Shown here: piece by piece, positions 27,551 through 36,571 of the stretch | How positions within the stretch are numbered: position 1 is the first letter of the stretch | How the letters are laid out: each line of letters begins with the position of its first letter | Assembly: GCA_021792365.1 (NCBI GenBank) | Contig: JAJYUT010000005.1 | Coordinates: forward strand, 62,001-126,000 | Direction: 5' to 3' | Source: Pseudomonadota bacterium | GTDB lineage: Bacteria > Pseudomonadota > Alphaproteobacteria > Dongiales > Dongiaceae | Length of the DNA stretch: 64,000 nt | The notes under the pieces: model-generated | What the model was told of the DNA's origin: nothing | Seen by the model: only the letters and a program-made list of their open reading frames with translations | Databases searched by the model: none | Position numbers and translations under genes: made by a program

Positions 27551-28234
27551 TCACTCCGCCTCGCGGTCGGCGACCGCGACGTATCGGTTCAGGGTCTCCT
27601 CGATGGCCCGCCAGATGCGGCCCGCCTCGCGTTCCACGCCGCCATCGGCCCATTCGACGCGGCAATCGCTTTCGCCCATCGCTTCGTCGCCGATCAGCAC
27701 GACGCGGCCTTCGAATCCGTTCGCCGCCGACAACTGGGCCAGCCGCTCCTGCAGCGCGTCGAGCCGGGCGCCGTGCACATAGGCGACCAGGCGCGGCTCC
27801 TGCTTCAGCGATTCCAGGCATTGGCCCAGCACCGACTCGATCTCCGCCAGGCCCTGCCGCTCGACCAAAGCCGGATGCAGCTTGCGCACGATCGCCAGCG
27901 CCAGGTCGACCGACCTGCCGGCGGCCTGCGCCTCCGCCGCCACGCTCTTGGCGATCGCGGCGGTCTGCTGCGCGATCGTGCTCAGCGTGGCCGCCACCTG
28001 CTTGTCGAACGCCGCGATCGCCTCGCCGCGCCCGCGCGCGAGGCCAGCCTCTTCGCCCTTGCGGCGCGCCATATCGCATGCGCCCTGCATCTCCGCCTCG
28101 GTGAACATCGGGGGCGGAGGGGCGACCGGCGTGCTTTTCGGCGATGGCGCGCCCTGCGCCTTCGCGCCGGCGGCATTGCTCTGCGGCGCTTCACCGAAAT
28201 CATTGTCGAACAGGAATTTGCGGACCACTGCCAT
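27551..28234 (-). CDS. fliH: Flagellar export ATPase regulator FliH
   Basis: A 227-residue cytoplasmic protein that holds FliI at the export gate. It begins MAVVRKFLFDNDFG, has a Pro/Ala linker, then a helical middle rich in small residues (MARRKGEEAGLARGRGEA) and a V-ATPase-E-like C-terminus (LDALQERLAQLSAANGF to GDCRVEWADGGVER-like). ATG 28234 was preferred over an upstream TTG. It lies between fliG and fliN, where Caulobacter has the fliH homologue. Confidence 0.85.
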   Translation of the reverse strand: MAVVRKFLFDNDFGEAPQSNAAGAKAQGAPSPKSTPVAPPPPMFTEAEMQGACDMARRKGEEAGLARGRGEAIAAFDKQVAATLSTIAQQTAAIAKSVAAEAQAAGRSVDLALAIVRKLHPALVERQGLAEIESVLGQCLESLKQEPRLVAYVHGARLDALQERLAQLSAANGFEGRVVLIGDEAMGESDCRVEWADGGVEREAGRIWRAIEETLNRYVAVADREAE

Positions 28235-28250
28235 CTCTCGCGCCAATGCA

Positions 28251-29270
28251 CTAATAAATCAGCTCGTCTTCGCCCTTCTTGTCGGTCAGCATGATCTCGC
28301 CCTTTGCGGCGAGCTCCTTGGCGAGCATGACCATCGCCAGCTGCGCTTCCTCCACGTCGCGCACGCGCACCGGGCCCATCGCCGCCATGTCCTCCTTGAG
28401 CATCTTGGAGGCGCGCTCGGACATGTTGGACAGGAACAGGTCGCGCAAGACTTCGGAGGCGCCCTTGAGCGCGGTCGGCAGCTTGTCCTTCTCGATGTTG
28501 CGCAGCAGCGTCTGCACGCCGCCCGGATCCAGCTTGCCGAGATCCTCGAAGGTGAACATGAGGGAGCGGACCTTCTCGGCGGAATCGCGGTTGCGTTCCT
28601 CGAGCGCGGTGAGGAACCGCTGCTCCGACGCGCGATCCAGGTTGTTGAAGATGTCCGCGATCATCTCGTGGGCGTCGCGGCGCGAGGTGCGCGCGAGGTT
28701 GCTCATGAACTCGTTGCGCAGCACGCGCTCCACGTCGTCCAGGACGTCCTTCTGCACCGATTCCATGCGCAACATGCGCATGATCACTTCCATGGCGAAG
28801 GCTTCCGGCAGCATGGAGAGCACGCGGGCGCCGTGATCCGGCTTGACCTTCGAGAGCACCACCGCGACGGTCTGCGGATATTCGTTCTTCAGGAAGTTCG
28901 CGAGCACGGATTCGTGGACGTTGCCCAGCTTGTCCCACATGGTGCGGCCGGCCGGACCGCGAATCTCCTCCATGATCTGGTCGACCTTGGCCTTCTCGAG
29001 CACCTTGGAGAGCAGCCGCTCGGTGGATTCGAAGGTGCCGGTGAGGGTGCCGGTGGACGAGATCTGGTCGGCGAACTCGACGAACAGCCGCTCGATCACC
29101 GTCGCGTTGACGGTCCCGAGATTGGCCATGGTCTGCGAGATCTCGCGGATCTCGTCGTCATGCATCAACTGGAAGATCTTGGCGGCGGTCTCCTCGCCGA
29201 CCGACATGACCAGCAGCGCGGCCTTCTGCAGGCCGTTGATGGAGCGATAATCGTCCTTGGCGCGAATCAT
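28251..29270 (-). CDS. fliG: Flagellar switch protein FliG
   Basis: A 339-residue rotor protein that contacts the MS ring and the stator. N-, middle and C-domains are complete. Landmarks are [18 protein letters not shown] at the N-terminus, [19 protein letters not shown] in the middle domain and [20 protein letters not shown] in the C-terminal torque helix region. Length is normal. It follows fliF by 18 bases. Confidence 0.97.
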   Translation of the reverse strand: MIRAKDDYRSINGLQKAALLVMSVGEETAAKIFQLMHDDEIREISQTMANLGTVNATVIERLFVEFADQISSTGTLTGTFESTERLLSKVLEKAKVDQIMEEIRGPAGRTMWDKLGNVHESVLANFLKNEYPQTVAVVLSKVKPDHGARVLSMLPEAFAMEVIMRMLRMESVQKDVLDDVERVLRNEFMSNLARTSRRDAHEMIADIFNNLDRASEQRFLTALEERNRDSAEKVRSLMFTFEDLGKLDPGGVQTLLRNIEKDKLPTALKGASEVLRDLFLSNMSERASKMLKEDMAAMGPVRVRDVEEAQLAMVMLAKELAAKGEIMLTDKKGEDELIY

Positions 29271-29288
29271 TGGTGTGCCCGGTCCCCG

Positions 29289-30980
29289 TCACTGTTCCTG
29301 ATAGACCCACTGGCGGATCAGGTTGACCGCCTGCTCCGGATGCTGGTCGACCAGCTCGGAGATCTTCTTGATGGAGGAGGCGCGCACGCGGCCCTCGACC
29401 TGGTTGATGTCGATCATCTGGTCGATCTCGGCCGCGATCGCCTCCGCGTCGCTCGGCGAGGGTGTCGCCGGCATGCCGGGCAGTTGCGTCTGCGCCGGCC
29501 CGGGAATCGCGAGGGCGGCGGCTGCGCCCGGCGGCAAGGCGAGCTGGCCGGCCGGGCCGCCGAGTGCGACGTTGGCCGGCGCAACGCTGGGCATGGCGAG
29601 GATGCGGCCGAGCAGCGGGCGCACCACCAGCAGCAGCACGAGCAGGGCGACGATCGCCAGCACGACCAGTTCCGCCAGACGCATCAGGTCGGCCTTGTCG
29701 AGGCCGAGCAGCGTCATGCCGGAATCCTCGATGAGCTCGGGCTCGGCGAACTTCATGTTGACGACGTTGACGACGTCGCCGCGCGCCTCGTTGAAGCCAA
29801 TGGCGGACTTCACCAGGGCGTCGATCTGCGCAAGCTCCTCGGCGCTTCGCGGCTCGTAGGTCCTGGCGCCGTCCTCGGCGACCTGATGGATGCCGTCGAC
29901 CAGCACGGCGGCGGAGATTCGCTGCACCTCGCCGCCGGCCTTCACCTCGGTGCGGACGGTCTTGGATATCTCGTAGTTGATCGTCTCCTCGGTGCGGCCG
30001 GTCTGCGAGCTGGAGCCGCTGGTGCCGTTCGCGTCCTGCCCCGGCGGGTTGGGCGTGTTGTTGGCGACGCTGACATTGTTGGCGCCCTGGCGCTCCTGGT
30101 TGGTTCCGGTCTCCTCGATGGAGTTGGTGGAGCGGACGACCTGGCCGTCGGGATTGAAGTCTTCCTTGTTGGTGGTGACCTGGTTGAAGTCGATGTCGGC
30201 GGTCACCTCCGCGCGCACCTTGCCGGCGCCGAGGGTCTGCCCAAGCAACTGCTCGATCGCCTGGCTGAGGCGCGCCTCGTACGAGCGGCGCATGTCCTCG
30301 GAGGTGGCGGTGTCGTACTCGCCGTCATCGGCGCCGCGCGCCAACAGCTCGCCATTGCTGTCGATGACCGACACGTTCTTGGACTTCATGCCGGGGACGG
30401 CGGAGGAGATGAGATGCTGGATGGCGGAAACCTGGCCCTTGTCCAGGCCGCCTTGCAGCGAGAGCACGACCGACGCGGTCGGCTCCGCGCGCTCGCGCGA
30501 GAACAGCTCGCGCTTGGGCATGACCAGATGGACGCGCGCCGAGCGGACCTGGTGAAGCGAGCGGATGGTGCGCGCCAGCTCGCCCTCGAGGGCGCGGATC
30601 TGGTTGATCTGCTGCACGAAGTTCGTTGTGCCCAGCGCGTCGGCGCGATCGAAGATCTCGTAGCCGATGGAGCCGCCCGCCGGAATGCCCTCCGACGCCA
30701 GCGAGAGGCGCAGCCGCGCCACCTGATCCTGCGGGGCGTAGATCTGGGATCCGTCGCCGCGCAGCTCGAACGGAATGCCCTGTGCCTCCATCCGCTGCAC
30801 GATCTGGCCGCTGTCGGCGGGGTCGAGGCCGCTGTAGAGCAGCGTCATGCCGGGGCTGGCCAGACGCGTGACGATGAAGATGAAGAAGGCGATCAGCGCA
30901 AGGCCGACGGCTGCCAACGCGATCAGGCGGGTTGCCCCCAGATTGCGCAGCGTTTGCATCAGTCCATTCACGAGTGTCAC
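29289..30980 (-). CDS. fliF: Flagellar MS-ring protein FliF
   Basis: A 563-residue membrane ring protein, first of the class II operon. Membrane helices are at about 19-40 and about 440-462. The YscJ-type ring-building motif region includes GMTLLYSGLDPADSGQIV, AQGIPFELRGDG and RVHLVMPKRELF. The C-terminal tail that binds FliG is present. The start is uncertain: GTG 30980, GTG 30971 and ATG 30959 are all in frame, and 30971 has GGTGA at a good distance. The promoter region holds a CtrA box and palindromes. Confidence 0.95.
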   Translation of the reverse strand: MTLVNGLMQTLRNLGATRLIALAAVGLALIAFFIFIVTRLASPGMTLLYSGLDPADSGQIVQRMEAQGIPFELRGDGSQIYAPQDQVARLRLSLASEGIPAGGSIGYEIFDRADALGTTNFVQQINQIRALEGELARTIRSLHQVRSARVHLVMPKRELFSRERAEPTASVVLSLQGGLDKGQVSAIQHLISSAVPGMKSKNVSVIDSNGELLARGADDGEYDTATSEDMRRSYEARLSQAIEQLLGQTLGAGKVRAEVTADIDFNQVTTNKEDFNPDGQVVRSTNSIEETGTNQERQGANNVSVANNTPNPPGQDANGTSGSSSQTGRTEETINYEISKTVRTEVKAGGEVQRISAAVLVDGIHQVAEDGARTYEPRSAEELAQIDALVKSAIGFNEARGDVVNVVNMKFAEPELIEDSGMTLLGLDKADLMRLAELVVLAIVALLVLLLVVRPLLGRILAMPSVAPANVALGGPAGQLALPPGAAAALAIPGPAQTQLPGMPATPSPSDAEAIAAEIDQMIDINQVEGRVRASSIKKISELVDQHPEQAVNLIRQWVYQEQ

Positions 30981-31028
30981 CGGTATGCGAGTGTGTGGCC
31001 CATTCGTCGGTCCGCGGTTCCGCGCCGT

Positions 31029-31046
31029 CGCCTAAAATTTTAGGCG
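31029..31046. promoter_or_regulatory. 18-bp perfect palindrome upstream of fliF
   Basis: CGCCTAAAATTTTAGGCG is a perfect 18-bp inverted repeat, 49-66 bases before the fliF start, probably within or just downstream of its promoter. It differs from the GGCAAA-type elements farther upstream. It may be a repressor site or a hairpin in the leader RNA; it is too short in T-tract to be a terminator. Confidence 0.5.
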
Positions 31047-31104
31047 AATCGTGCGGATATGCGTGCGGCACTCCCCGACACCGCTCGACGATAGGCTTCA
31101 GGAC

Positions 31105-31120
31105 TTAACAAGCTCTTAAG
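31105..31120 (-). promoter_or_regulatory. CtrA-binding box upstream of fliF
   Basis: TTAACAAGCTCTTAAG fits TTAA-N7-TTAA exactly; on the minus strand it reads CTTAAGAGCTTGTTAA. It is about 125 bases upstream of fliF. In Caulobacter fliF is a classic CtrA-activated class II promoter. Confidence 0.75.
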
Positions 31121-31124
31121 TCGC

Positions 31125-31161
31125 GGCAAAAATTGCCTAGAGCCCGGAAAAACTTGCCGGG
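31125..31161. promoter_or_regulatory. Two FlbD (ftr)-like palindromes near the fliF promoter
   Basis: GGCAAAAATTGCC (31125-31137) and CCCGGAAAAACTTGCCGGG (31143-31161) are tandem inverted repeats of the same type as those before flgE and the first flagellin. In Caulobacter FlbD represses fliF through such an element. The match to the FlbD site is by resemblance only. Confidence 0.5.
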
Positions 31162-31213
31162 ACCGGGCGACGTAAGGGCGAACGTTCGCGGATGGAAGGA
31201 TGGCGCGATGCGC

Positions 31214-31528
31214 CTATTCGGCGCTGCGCATGGCTCCGCTGCGCCGGGCGGCGGCGCGATAGTCCTGCAGGCGCGTCGTGCGCAGGCCGCGCATGCCATG
31301 GCGATCGATCGATCGCTGCCAGGACAGGAATTCCTCGACCGAGAGTGTGTAGCGCGCGCAGGCTTCTTCGAGGGTGATCAGGCCGGCGCGCACGCCAGCG
31401 ACCACCTCCGCCTTGCGGCGGATGACCCAGCGCCTTGTGCCGGGAGGAGGCAAGTCTTCGAGGCGCAGGCGGCGCCCGTCTATACCGAGAACCACCACGC
31501 CTCTATTGCCATCGAGCTCGGCGCCCAT
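31214..31528 (-). CDS. sciP: CtrA inhibitor SciP (DUF1153)
   Basis: A 104-residue helix-turn-helix protein. Its core, LPPPGTRRWVIRRKAEVVAG, then ITLEEACARYTLSVEEFLSW and RHGMRGLRTTRLQDYR, is the SciP/DUF1153 signature. SciP binds CtrA-controlled promoters and blocks CtrA activation. ATG 31528 follows AAGGAGT at five bases; a GTG/ATG farther upstream is less likely. It sits beside fliF, and a CtrA-like box precedes it, suggesting a feedback loop. Confidence 0.93.
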   Translation of the reverse strand: MGAELDGNRGVVVLGIDGRRLRLEDLPPPGTRRWVIRRKAEVVAGVRAGLITLEEACARYTLSVEEFLSWQRSIDRHGMRGLRTTRLQDYRAAARRSGAMRSAE

Positions 31529-31580
31529 CCGACTCCTTTCTTGGTGCAATCCGATGTCTTGCGAGCCTATGACCGACCGC

Positions 31581-31596
31581 TTAAGGAATTGCTAAG
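31581..31596 (-). promoter_or_regulatory. CtrA-like box upstream of sciP
   Basis: TTAAGGAATTGCTAAG keeps the TTAA-N7 spacing with one mismatch in the second half (CTAA). It is 53 bases upstream of the sciP start. CtrA activation of its own inhibitor would fit Caulobacter biology. Confidence 0.45.
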
Positions 31597-31682
31597 TCAG
31601 GGCTCCCGGCAGAGCCTTGGATTACCGTGGTTTTTCGATAAAATTTTACCGATCTGGCGAGTGCGCCGGATACCGCGCTGGC

Positions 31683-32396
31683 TCACGTTTCGGCGGCCTC
31701 GTCGGCGGCGGGCTTGGTAACCTTCAAGACCTTGTCGATCGGGAAGCCGACGGACCCCACGAACAGCTTCACCTCGCCGTCCTTGATCTCCGTGGAATCC
31801 ACCACCCCGAAGCTGGTGATCTTGGCGGAATAGATCTCGCCCTGCGCGTCGTCATAGGAGACCGCCACGCGGTATTCGCCGTCGGGCAACTGGTTACCGA
31901 AGGCATCCTTGCCGTTCCAGTCCACCCGGTAGGTCCCGACGGCCTTGTTGGCCTCCTGCACCAGGACGACCTGCCCGCGCGCGTCCGTCACTGTCAGCAT
32001 GGCGCGATTCGCGGTCCTGTCGATCTCGTACTGGAAGGTGGCCTTGCCGCCTTGGAGGCTGACCTGGTTGCTGTCGACCTGCACCTCGTTGCCGATAAAG
32101 CCGACGGCTCCGAACGCGTTGGTCGCGGATTGCAGCGCGATCAGCTTTTCCAGGCTCTTGTTGGAGGCGATCTGCTGCTCCACCTGGCTGAACCCGATCA
32201 GCTGCTGGGTGAACTGGGCGGTATCCATGGGATTGAGCGGATCCTGGTTCTGCAACTGCTTGGTCAGCAGCAGCAGGAAGTTGTCATAGGTGTCCTGCAG
32301 CCCTTCGATCGCCGTATCGGTCTTGGAGGGCGCGCTGGATTTGGGCTGGTTGGCGCGGGACTGCCCCAACAGGTCCTGGATATTTCCTACGTTCAT
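31683..32396 (-). CDS. flgD: Hook cap protein FlgD
   Basis: A 237-residue scaffold for hook assembly. The conserved N-terminal region has DNFLLLLTKQLQNQDPLNPMD followed by FTQQLIGFSQVEQQ. The C-terminal half has the tudor/FNIII-like parts (ANKAVGTYRVDWNGKDAFGN, then LPDGEYRVAV). The ribosome-binding site is GGGAGAAAG. It is last in the flgE-flgK-flgL-fliK-flgD operon, 21 bases after fliK. Confidence 0.95.
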   Translation of the reverse strand: MNVGNIQDLLGQSRANQPKSSAPSKTDTAIEGLQDTYDNFLLLLTKQLQNQDPLNPMDTAQFTQQLIGFSQVEQQIASNKSLEKLIALQSATNAFGAVGFIGNEVQVDSNQVSLQGGKATFQYEIDRTANRAMLTVTDARGQVVLVQEANKAVGTYRVDWNGKDAFGNQLPDGEYRVAVSYDDAQGEIYSAKITSFGVVDSTEIKDGEVKLFVGSVGFPIDKVLKVTKPAADEAAET

Positions 32397-32417
32397 CGCA
32401 CTTTCTCCCGGCCCTCG

Positions 32418-34016
32418 TCAGACCTGCAGGTTCACGACACCGGCGGCGGTATCCATGACCTGGGCGGCCGGAGCCATCGGATGCTCGGCCTCGGTTTCGG
32501 CACCGGACGCCAGGCCATTGGCGGCCGAAGCACCCGACTGGCCCAAATCCTGGGCGAACTCCTGATCGCCACGCGCCAGGTTGAAGGACAGATCGCCGCC
32601 CTCCATCATCAGGCCAGCATTATGCAAGGCCCGTTCCAACCCGCGGATGTCGCGCTGCAGCAGTTCCAGGGTGCTGGGCCGCTCGACCGTGACGGCCGCG
32701 GTCACCCGCTTGTCTTCGTCGATCTCCAGCTTGACGTGGATGCGGCCAAGCTCGGCCGGCGAGAGCTGGACGGAGAGCCGGCCGGTTCCCTCGCGCACGG
32801 CGCGTTGGATATGGACGGCCACCTGTTCGTGGGCCGGCAAGTTCTGCAGGTGCTGCCGGAGCTGGGCAATGAACTCCGCGCGCTTGCCCGCCGCGCCCTG
32901 CGCGAGATGGAGCGTCCAGCCGGGGCCGGAGCCATCGGCCGAGAAGGGCTCCAGGAGCAGATCATCGGTGGTGCCGAACGCACCCATCGCGGTGCTCGGC
33001 TGCGCGAGCGCCTGCTGCGGCGTCGACGGTTGCGGAGCCGGGGTGGCCTCGGAAGAAGCTGGGCGGCCCTGCGGCGTCGTGCCCGGGCGCAGCTTGATGT
33101 CCATGGAGGAACGATCCAGGCGCGCCTGCGGCGCCGGCGCAACCGCCGCGGCTTCCGCGCCGAACGCCGCCGGCACCTGGAAGGTTCGCAGGTTCGGCTG
33201 GTCGGATTCGATGGGCGTGCTCGCCGGCGCTGCCATTCCGGCAATCTCCGGCATAAGGGCGGGTGCCCCGGGCGATGCCGGCTCTGCGCTCAAGGAGGCG
33301 GCGACATCGACCATGCCAGCCTCTGCCAATGCGGCGACGGCCTGTCCGGCGACGGCCTGTCCGGCGGTGGAATCGGAGGCTGACGGGGACTTCTCGGCGG
33401 TGGCATCGGCCGTCTGGTCCGTCTGCTCGGGCAGAAGGACCTGGCCGTCTTCGCCCAGGATGGGCTCGACCGGCAACGCAGTCACGTCGGCCGTCGCGGC
33501 TTCGCTCGCCTCGTTGGAGGACTGCGTTGGAACCACGATCGGCGTCCCGGGCGCGATGGCCCCGGCTTGGTCGGGCGCCTCGCCGGTCGCTTCGCCCTCG
33601 GTGCTCGGTTCGGAGGTTCCGCCTTGCGCGGCCGCATCGGTGATTGCTGCCGTCTCCGCGGGAGCTGCGGCCTGTTCCACCGCTTCCGCCTGTGCATCCT
33701 CGCGGCGCGCGTTCTTGTCGGAAAGAAGGCGATCATCCGGGCCCGGCACGTCCTTCGCCTCGCCGCGCAGCGTCTTGGCGTGGGCAATGACGAGGTCCGG
33801 CCGGCGGCCGGACACGCGGCCGGCCGGGTCGTCGCGGCGGTGCGGGATCTCGCGCCGTCCCATCTCCTGCTGGACCGTCACGCGCGGCTCGGCGTCGAAG
33901 CGGCGCTTCAGCAGGTCCGCGAACAGGTCGGCCGTCTGTCCGGAGTCCGGGCGCCGCCAATCGAGTTGCAAGTCGGTGGTGATCCGGGGATCGAATCGAA
34001 TGCTCTGCATGCTCAT
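32418..34016 (-). CDS. fliK: Hook-length control protein FliK
   Basis: A 532-residue secreted ruler protein. Most of the length is Pro/Ala/Glu/Thr-rich and disordered. The C-terminal Flg_hook domain (about 400-500) is clear: RLSVQLSPAELGRIHVKLEI. ATG 34016 begins 4 bases after the flgL stop, with weak ribosome binding; ATG 34010 is an alternative. Its position between flgL and flgD supports this as the true FliK. Confidence 0.92.
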   Translation of the reverse strand: MSMQSIRFDPRITTDLQLDWRRPDSGQTADLFADLLKRRFDAEPRVTVQQEMGRREIPHRRDDPAGRVSGRRPDLVIAHAKTLRGEAKDVPGPDDRLLSDKNARREDAQAEAVEQAAAPAETAAITDAAAQGGTSEPSTEGEATGEAPDQAGAIAPGTPIVVPTQSSNEASEAATADVTALPVEPILGEDGQVLLPEQTDQTADATAEKSPSASDSTAGQAVAGQAVAALAEAGMVDVAASLSAEPASPGAPALMPEIAGMAAPASTPIESDQPNLRTFQVPAAFGAEAAAVAPAPQARLDRSSMDIKLRPGTTPQGRPASSEATPAPQPSTPQQALAQPSTAMGAFGTTDDLLLEPFSADGSGPGWTLHLAQGAAGKRAEFIAQLRQHLQNLPAHEQVAVHIQRAVREGTGRLSVQLSPAELGRIHVKLEIDEDKRVTAAVTVERPSTLELLQRDIRGLERALHNAGLMMEGGDLSFNLARGDQEFAQDLGQSGASAANGLASGAETEAEHPMAPAAQVMDTAAGVVNLQV

Positions 34017-34020
34017 CCCG

Positions 34021-36555
34021 TCAGGCAATGAAGTTGACCAGGGACAGCCGCGCGATCTGCGCATAGGCGCCGAAGCTGGCCTGCAAGTGCAGCTCGGCGT
34101 GCGCCAGCTTGGCGGCGACCTCGTTGGGGTCGACGGCCTCGATCTTGTCGCTGTCGGAGACGTTGGCGTTGATGGTGGTCTGGTGCGACAGGGTGGTGGC
34201 GGAGAAGAGCGCATCGTTCACTGTGTTGTCGCTCTGCAGCGCGCGCACGCCGGACAGCGATTCCGTCGCCAATTGCTTGGCGATGGCCATTTTCTCCGCA
34301 TAGGCGTCGGGGTCCTGGACCGCCGACTGAGCGTAGCGCAACGCGAGCGTCAGCTTCTGGAGGGCCACCTCGTTGGCGCTGTAGGTGTATTTCACCTGCA
34401 CCTTGTCGGCGATGACGATCGAGGCGCGCTGCCAGCCGAGGGCGGAATCGGTCGGCTCCTGATGGACGTTGTAGATGGGCGGGATCGGGTCGGGAACCGC
34501 GACCGGCTGCTGGACCTTGACGTTGGTCTCCATCGCCACACCTACCTGCGCGGCGGTCAGGATCAGCTTGCCGCTGCCGCTGGGGCCTGGCACCGCGGAG
34601 GCGGGGAAGGGGGGCACTTGCGCGTTGATGAGCGCGGTCAGGTTGATGGCGATGGCGTCCATGTCGGCTTCGGTGCCGGTCGTCGTGTAGCGAACGGTCC
34701 GGCCGTTGACGGCGACCTCGTACACGTCGCCCTTGCGGCCGACCGGGCCGCTCAGTTGCACGGTGTCGACCTGCGGCAGCGGGCCGGGCGGGATGTTGGC
34801 GACGATGTTGGTGATGGCCGGCGCGACGGTGGTGTTCGGCCCCGCGTCGGTCAGCAGCGTCGCCGTGAACGCCACGGGCGTGCCCGGCGTGTTCGAGACG
34901 ATGGAGAGCCGCCCGTTGCGCACGGAGGCGGTGACGTCGATCCCCGCCGCGTTGATGGCGGACACGAGCTTCGCCGCGATCGCCGTTTCGTCGTCATCGG
35001 TTGCGGTTGTGACGGTGAAGGGCCCGCCGACCGGAGCGGTGAAGGTGATCTGGTACTGGTCGCCGCCGTCGTACGGGCCGGGGAAATGCACCTCGTCCTG
35101 CTGGGCCACCGGGACGACGGTGCGCTGCGTTGTCTCAACGGTCGGGACGTTCTGGACCGACGCATGCGAGGCGAACGCGGTCGCGGCCCGGAGCGCGATC
35201 CGGCCGTCGCCCAGGTTGGTCGCCGTCACGGCAAAGGGCGGCTGGTGGTTCTGGATCTTGCCTACGAGCTTTTCCACGATGGCGTTGAGGTCAGGCTCGT
35301 CACCCGTGGTGCGGTAACTGATCGTGACCGGCGCTGCGTGGGCCGGCGGGTCGGTGATCGTGATGCTGAAGACCTCGCCGATCAGGCCGACGGGCCCGCT
35401 CAGCGTAACGACGTCCACCTGCTCGGCGGCGATCGGCACGTTGGGCTGTACGACCTCGATGGTGGAAGGCGTGGGATCGTTCCCAGCGATCGAAGCGGTG
35501 AAGCCCGTGCCGGGCGTATCCGCCGTGATCGTGAAGCCGAAGGCGTCCACGTCCTGGACCGACACGTTGGCGAGCGGACCGATTGCCGCCGCCATCTGCG
35601 CCGCCAGCTGCTGCTGGGTCAGCGGGCCGTTCAAGGCGATCGGCGTGCCGTTGACGGTGATGGTTTCGCTCTGGCCCTGCCCAAGGTGATCGGTGGTGAC
35701 GCGCACAACCTGGCGGATCGTGCCGGGCGCAAGCTGGGCCGTTGTGTTGCTCTCCGCCGCGTTCTTTGGGCCGCTGGGGTCCGGCAGACGCCTCAGGTCG
35801 ACGACCGGCGCCCGCTCATTGGCGTTGATGCCGCCGAAGAGGTAGCGGTCGTTCACCTGCTCGTTCAGCAGTGCGTTGAGCTCGATCAGCGCATGCTCGA
35901 CCTGCGCGATAATGGGCGAGATCTTGCCGGCGCGGGTCAGCGAGGCCTCGACGGTGTTCTCGAATCCGCTGGGGATCTCCGTCGTTGACGCCGTGACGTT
36001 GAACAGCGGCCCGGGTTCGCTGCCGGTGATGATGAGCCGGTCGCCAGTGGCCTGCGCGGTGGCGCGTATGGCCGGCGTGTGGTCGTTGATCTGGTTGGCG
36101 AGATTGCCGGCGATCTCCTCGTGGCTGCCCTCGGTGCCGTTCGTCACGTAGCTGAACAGCACGCCGTCCACCACGACCTTGTATATGTCGCCGACGTCCC
36201 CCAGGTCGCCGGCGAAGGTGACGGTGTGCTGCTGCTTGGTCGGCGGGTCGGTGTTGGGCGCGGTGAAGGCCTGCAGCATCGTCGCGTTGATGTCCTCGAC
36301 GCTGGTGAACACGCGGTCATAGGCCTTGATGTCGGTCTGGGCGCTCTTGATCGCCTCGATATAGCCCTGCCGGCGCGCGATCTCCGCACGCAGGTCCACG
36401 AGGCGCTGCGTCTGCACGCCATAGACGGTGAGGTCGCTCGACTTCTTGCCGCTGTTGAGCTGCTGCGTGAGTTCCGCCAGCGAGGTCTGCAGCCGCTTGA
36501 ATCCGTTGACGTTTGAGAGATAGGCGGCGTAGGTCGAGTATCCGTTGACAGGCAT
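34021..36555 (-). CDS. flgL: Hook-filament junction protein FlgL, greatly enlarged
   Basis: An 844-residue protein; FlgL is usually about 300-500 residues. The flagellin-like termini are intact: residues 1-100 form the N-terminal D0/D1 helices, DRYLFGGINANERAPVVDL lies at 237-254, and the final 150 residues form the C-terminal helix ending ARLSLVNFIA. Between them are about five beta-rich modules (108-190, 283-365, 379-470, 485-575, 595-680) of the form LSGPVGRKGDVYEVAVNG, then DAIAINLTALINA. Related modules occur in FlgK and FlgE. It follows flgK by 16 bases. Confidence 0.85.
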   Translation of the reverse strand: MPVNGYSTYAAYLSNVNGFKRLQTSLAELTQQLNSGKKSSDLTVYGVQTQRLVDLRAEIARRQGYIEAIKSAQTDIKAYDRVFTSVEDINATMLQAFTAPNTDPPTKQQHTVTFAGDLGDVGDIYKVVVDGVLFSYVTNGTEGSHEEIAGNLANQINDHTPAIRATAQATGDRLIITGSEPGPLFNVTASTTEIPSGFENTVEASLTRAGKISPIIAQVEHALIELNALLNEQVNDRYLFGGINANERAPVVDLRRLPDPSGPKNAAESNTTAQLAPGTIRQVVRVTTDHLGQGQSETITVNGTPIALNGPLTQQQLAAQMAAAIGPLANVSVQDVDAFGFTITADTPGTGFTASIAGNDPTPSTIEVVQPNVPIAAEQVDVVTLSGPVGLIGEVFSITITDPPAHAAPVTISYRTTGDEPDLNAIVEKLVGKIQNHQPPFAVTATNLGDGRIALRAATAFASHASVQNVPTVETTQRTVVPVAQQDEVHFPGPYDGGDQYQITFTAPVGGPFTVTTATDDDETAIAAKLVSAINAAGIDVTASVRNGRLSIVSNTPGTPVAFTATLLTDAGPNTTVAPAITNIVANIPPGPLPQVDTVQLSGPVGRKGDVYEVAVNGRTVRYTTTGTEADMDAIAINLTALINAQVPPFPASAVPGPSGSGKLILTAAQVGVAMETNVKVQQPVAVPDPIPPIYNVHQEPTDSALGWQRASIVIADKVQVKYTYSANEVALQKLTLALRYAQSAVQDPDAYAEKMAIAKQLATESLSGVRALQSDNTVNDALFSATTLSHQTTINANVSDSDKIEAVDPNEVAAKLAHAELHLQASFGAYAQIARLSLVNFIA

Positions 36556-36571
36556 GGTGCTTCCTCGTCCC

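Noticed and set aside
27882-31043. Plus-strand open frame of 1053 codons opposite fliH, fliG and fliF
   Set aside because: Antisense to three confidently identified genes; compositional artefact.
32581-35988. Plus-strand open frame of 1135 codons opposite fliK and flgL
   Set aside because: Spans two real genes and their junction; low-complexity translation; no ribosome-binding site.
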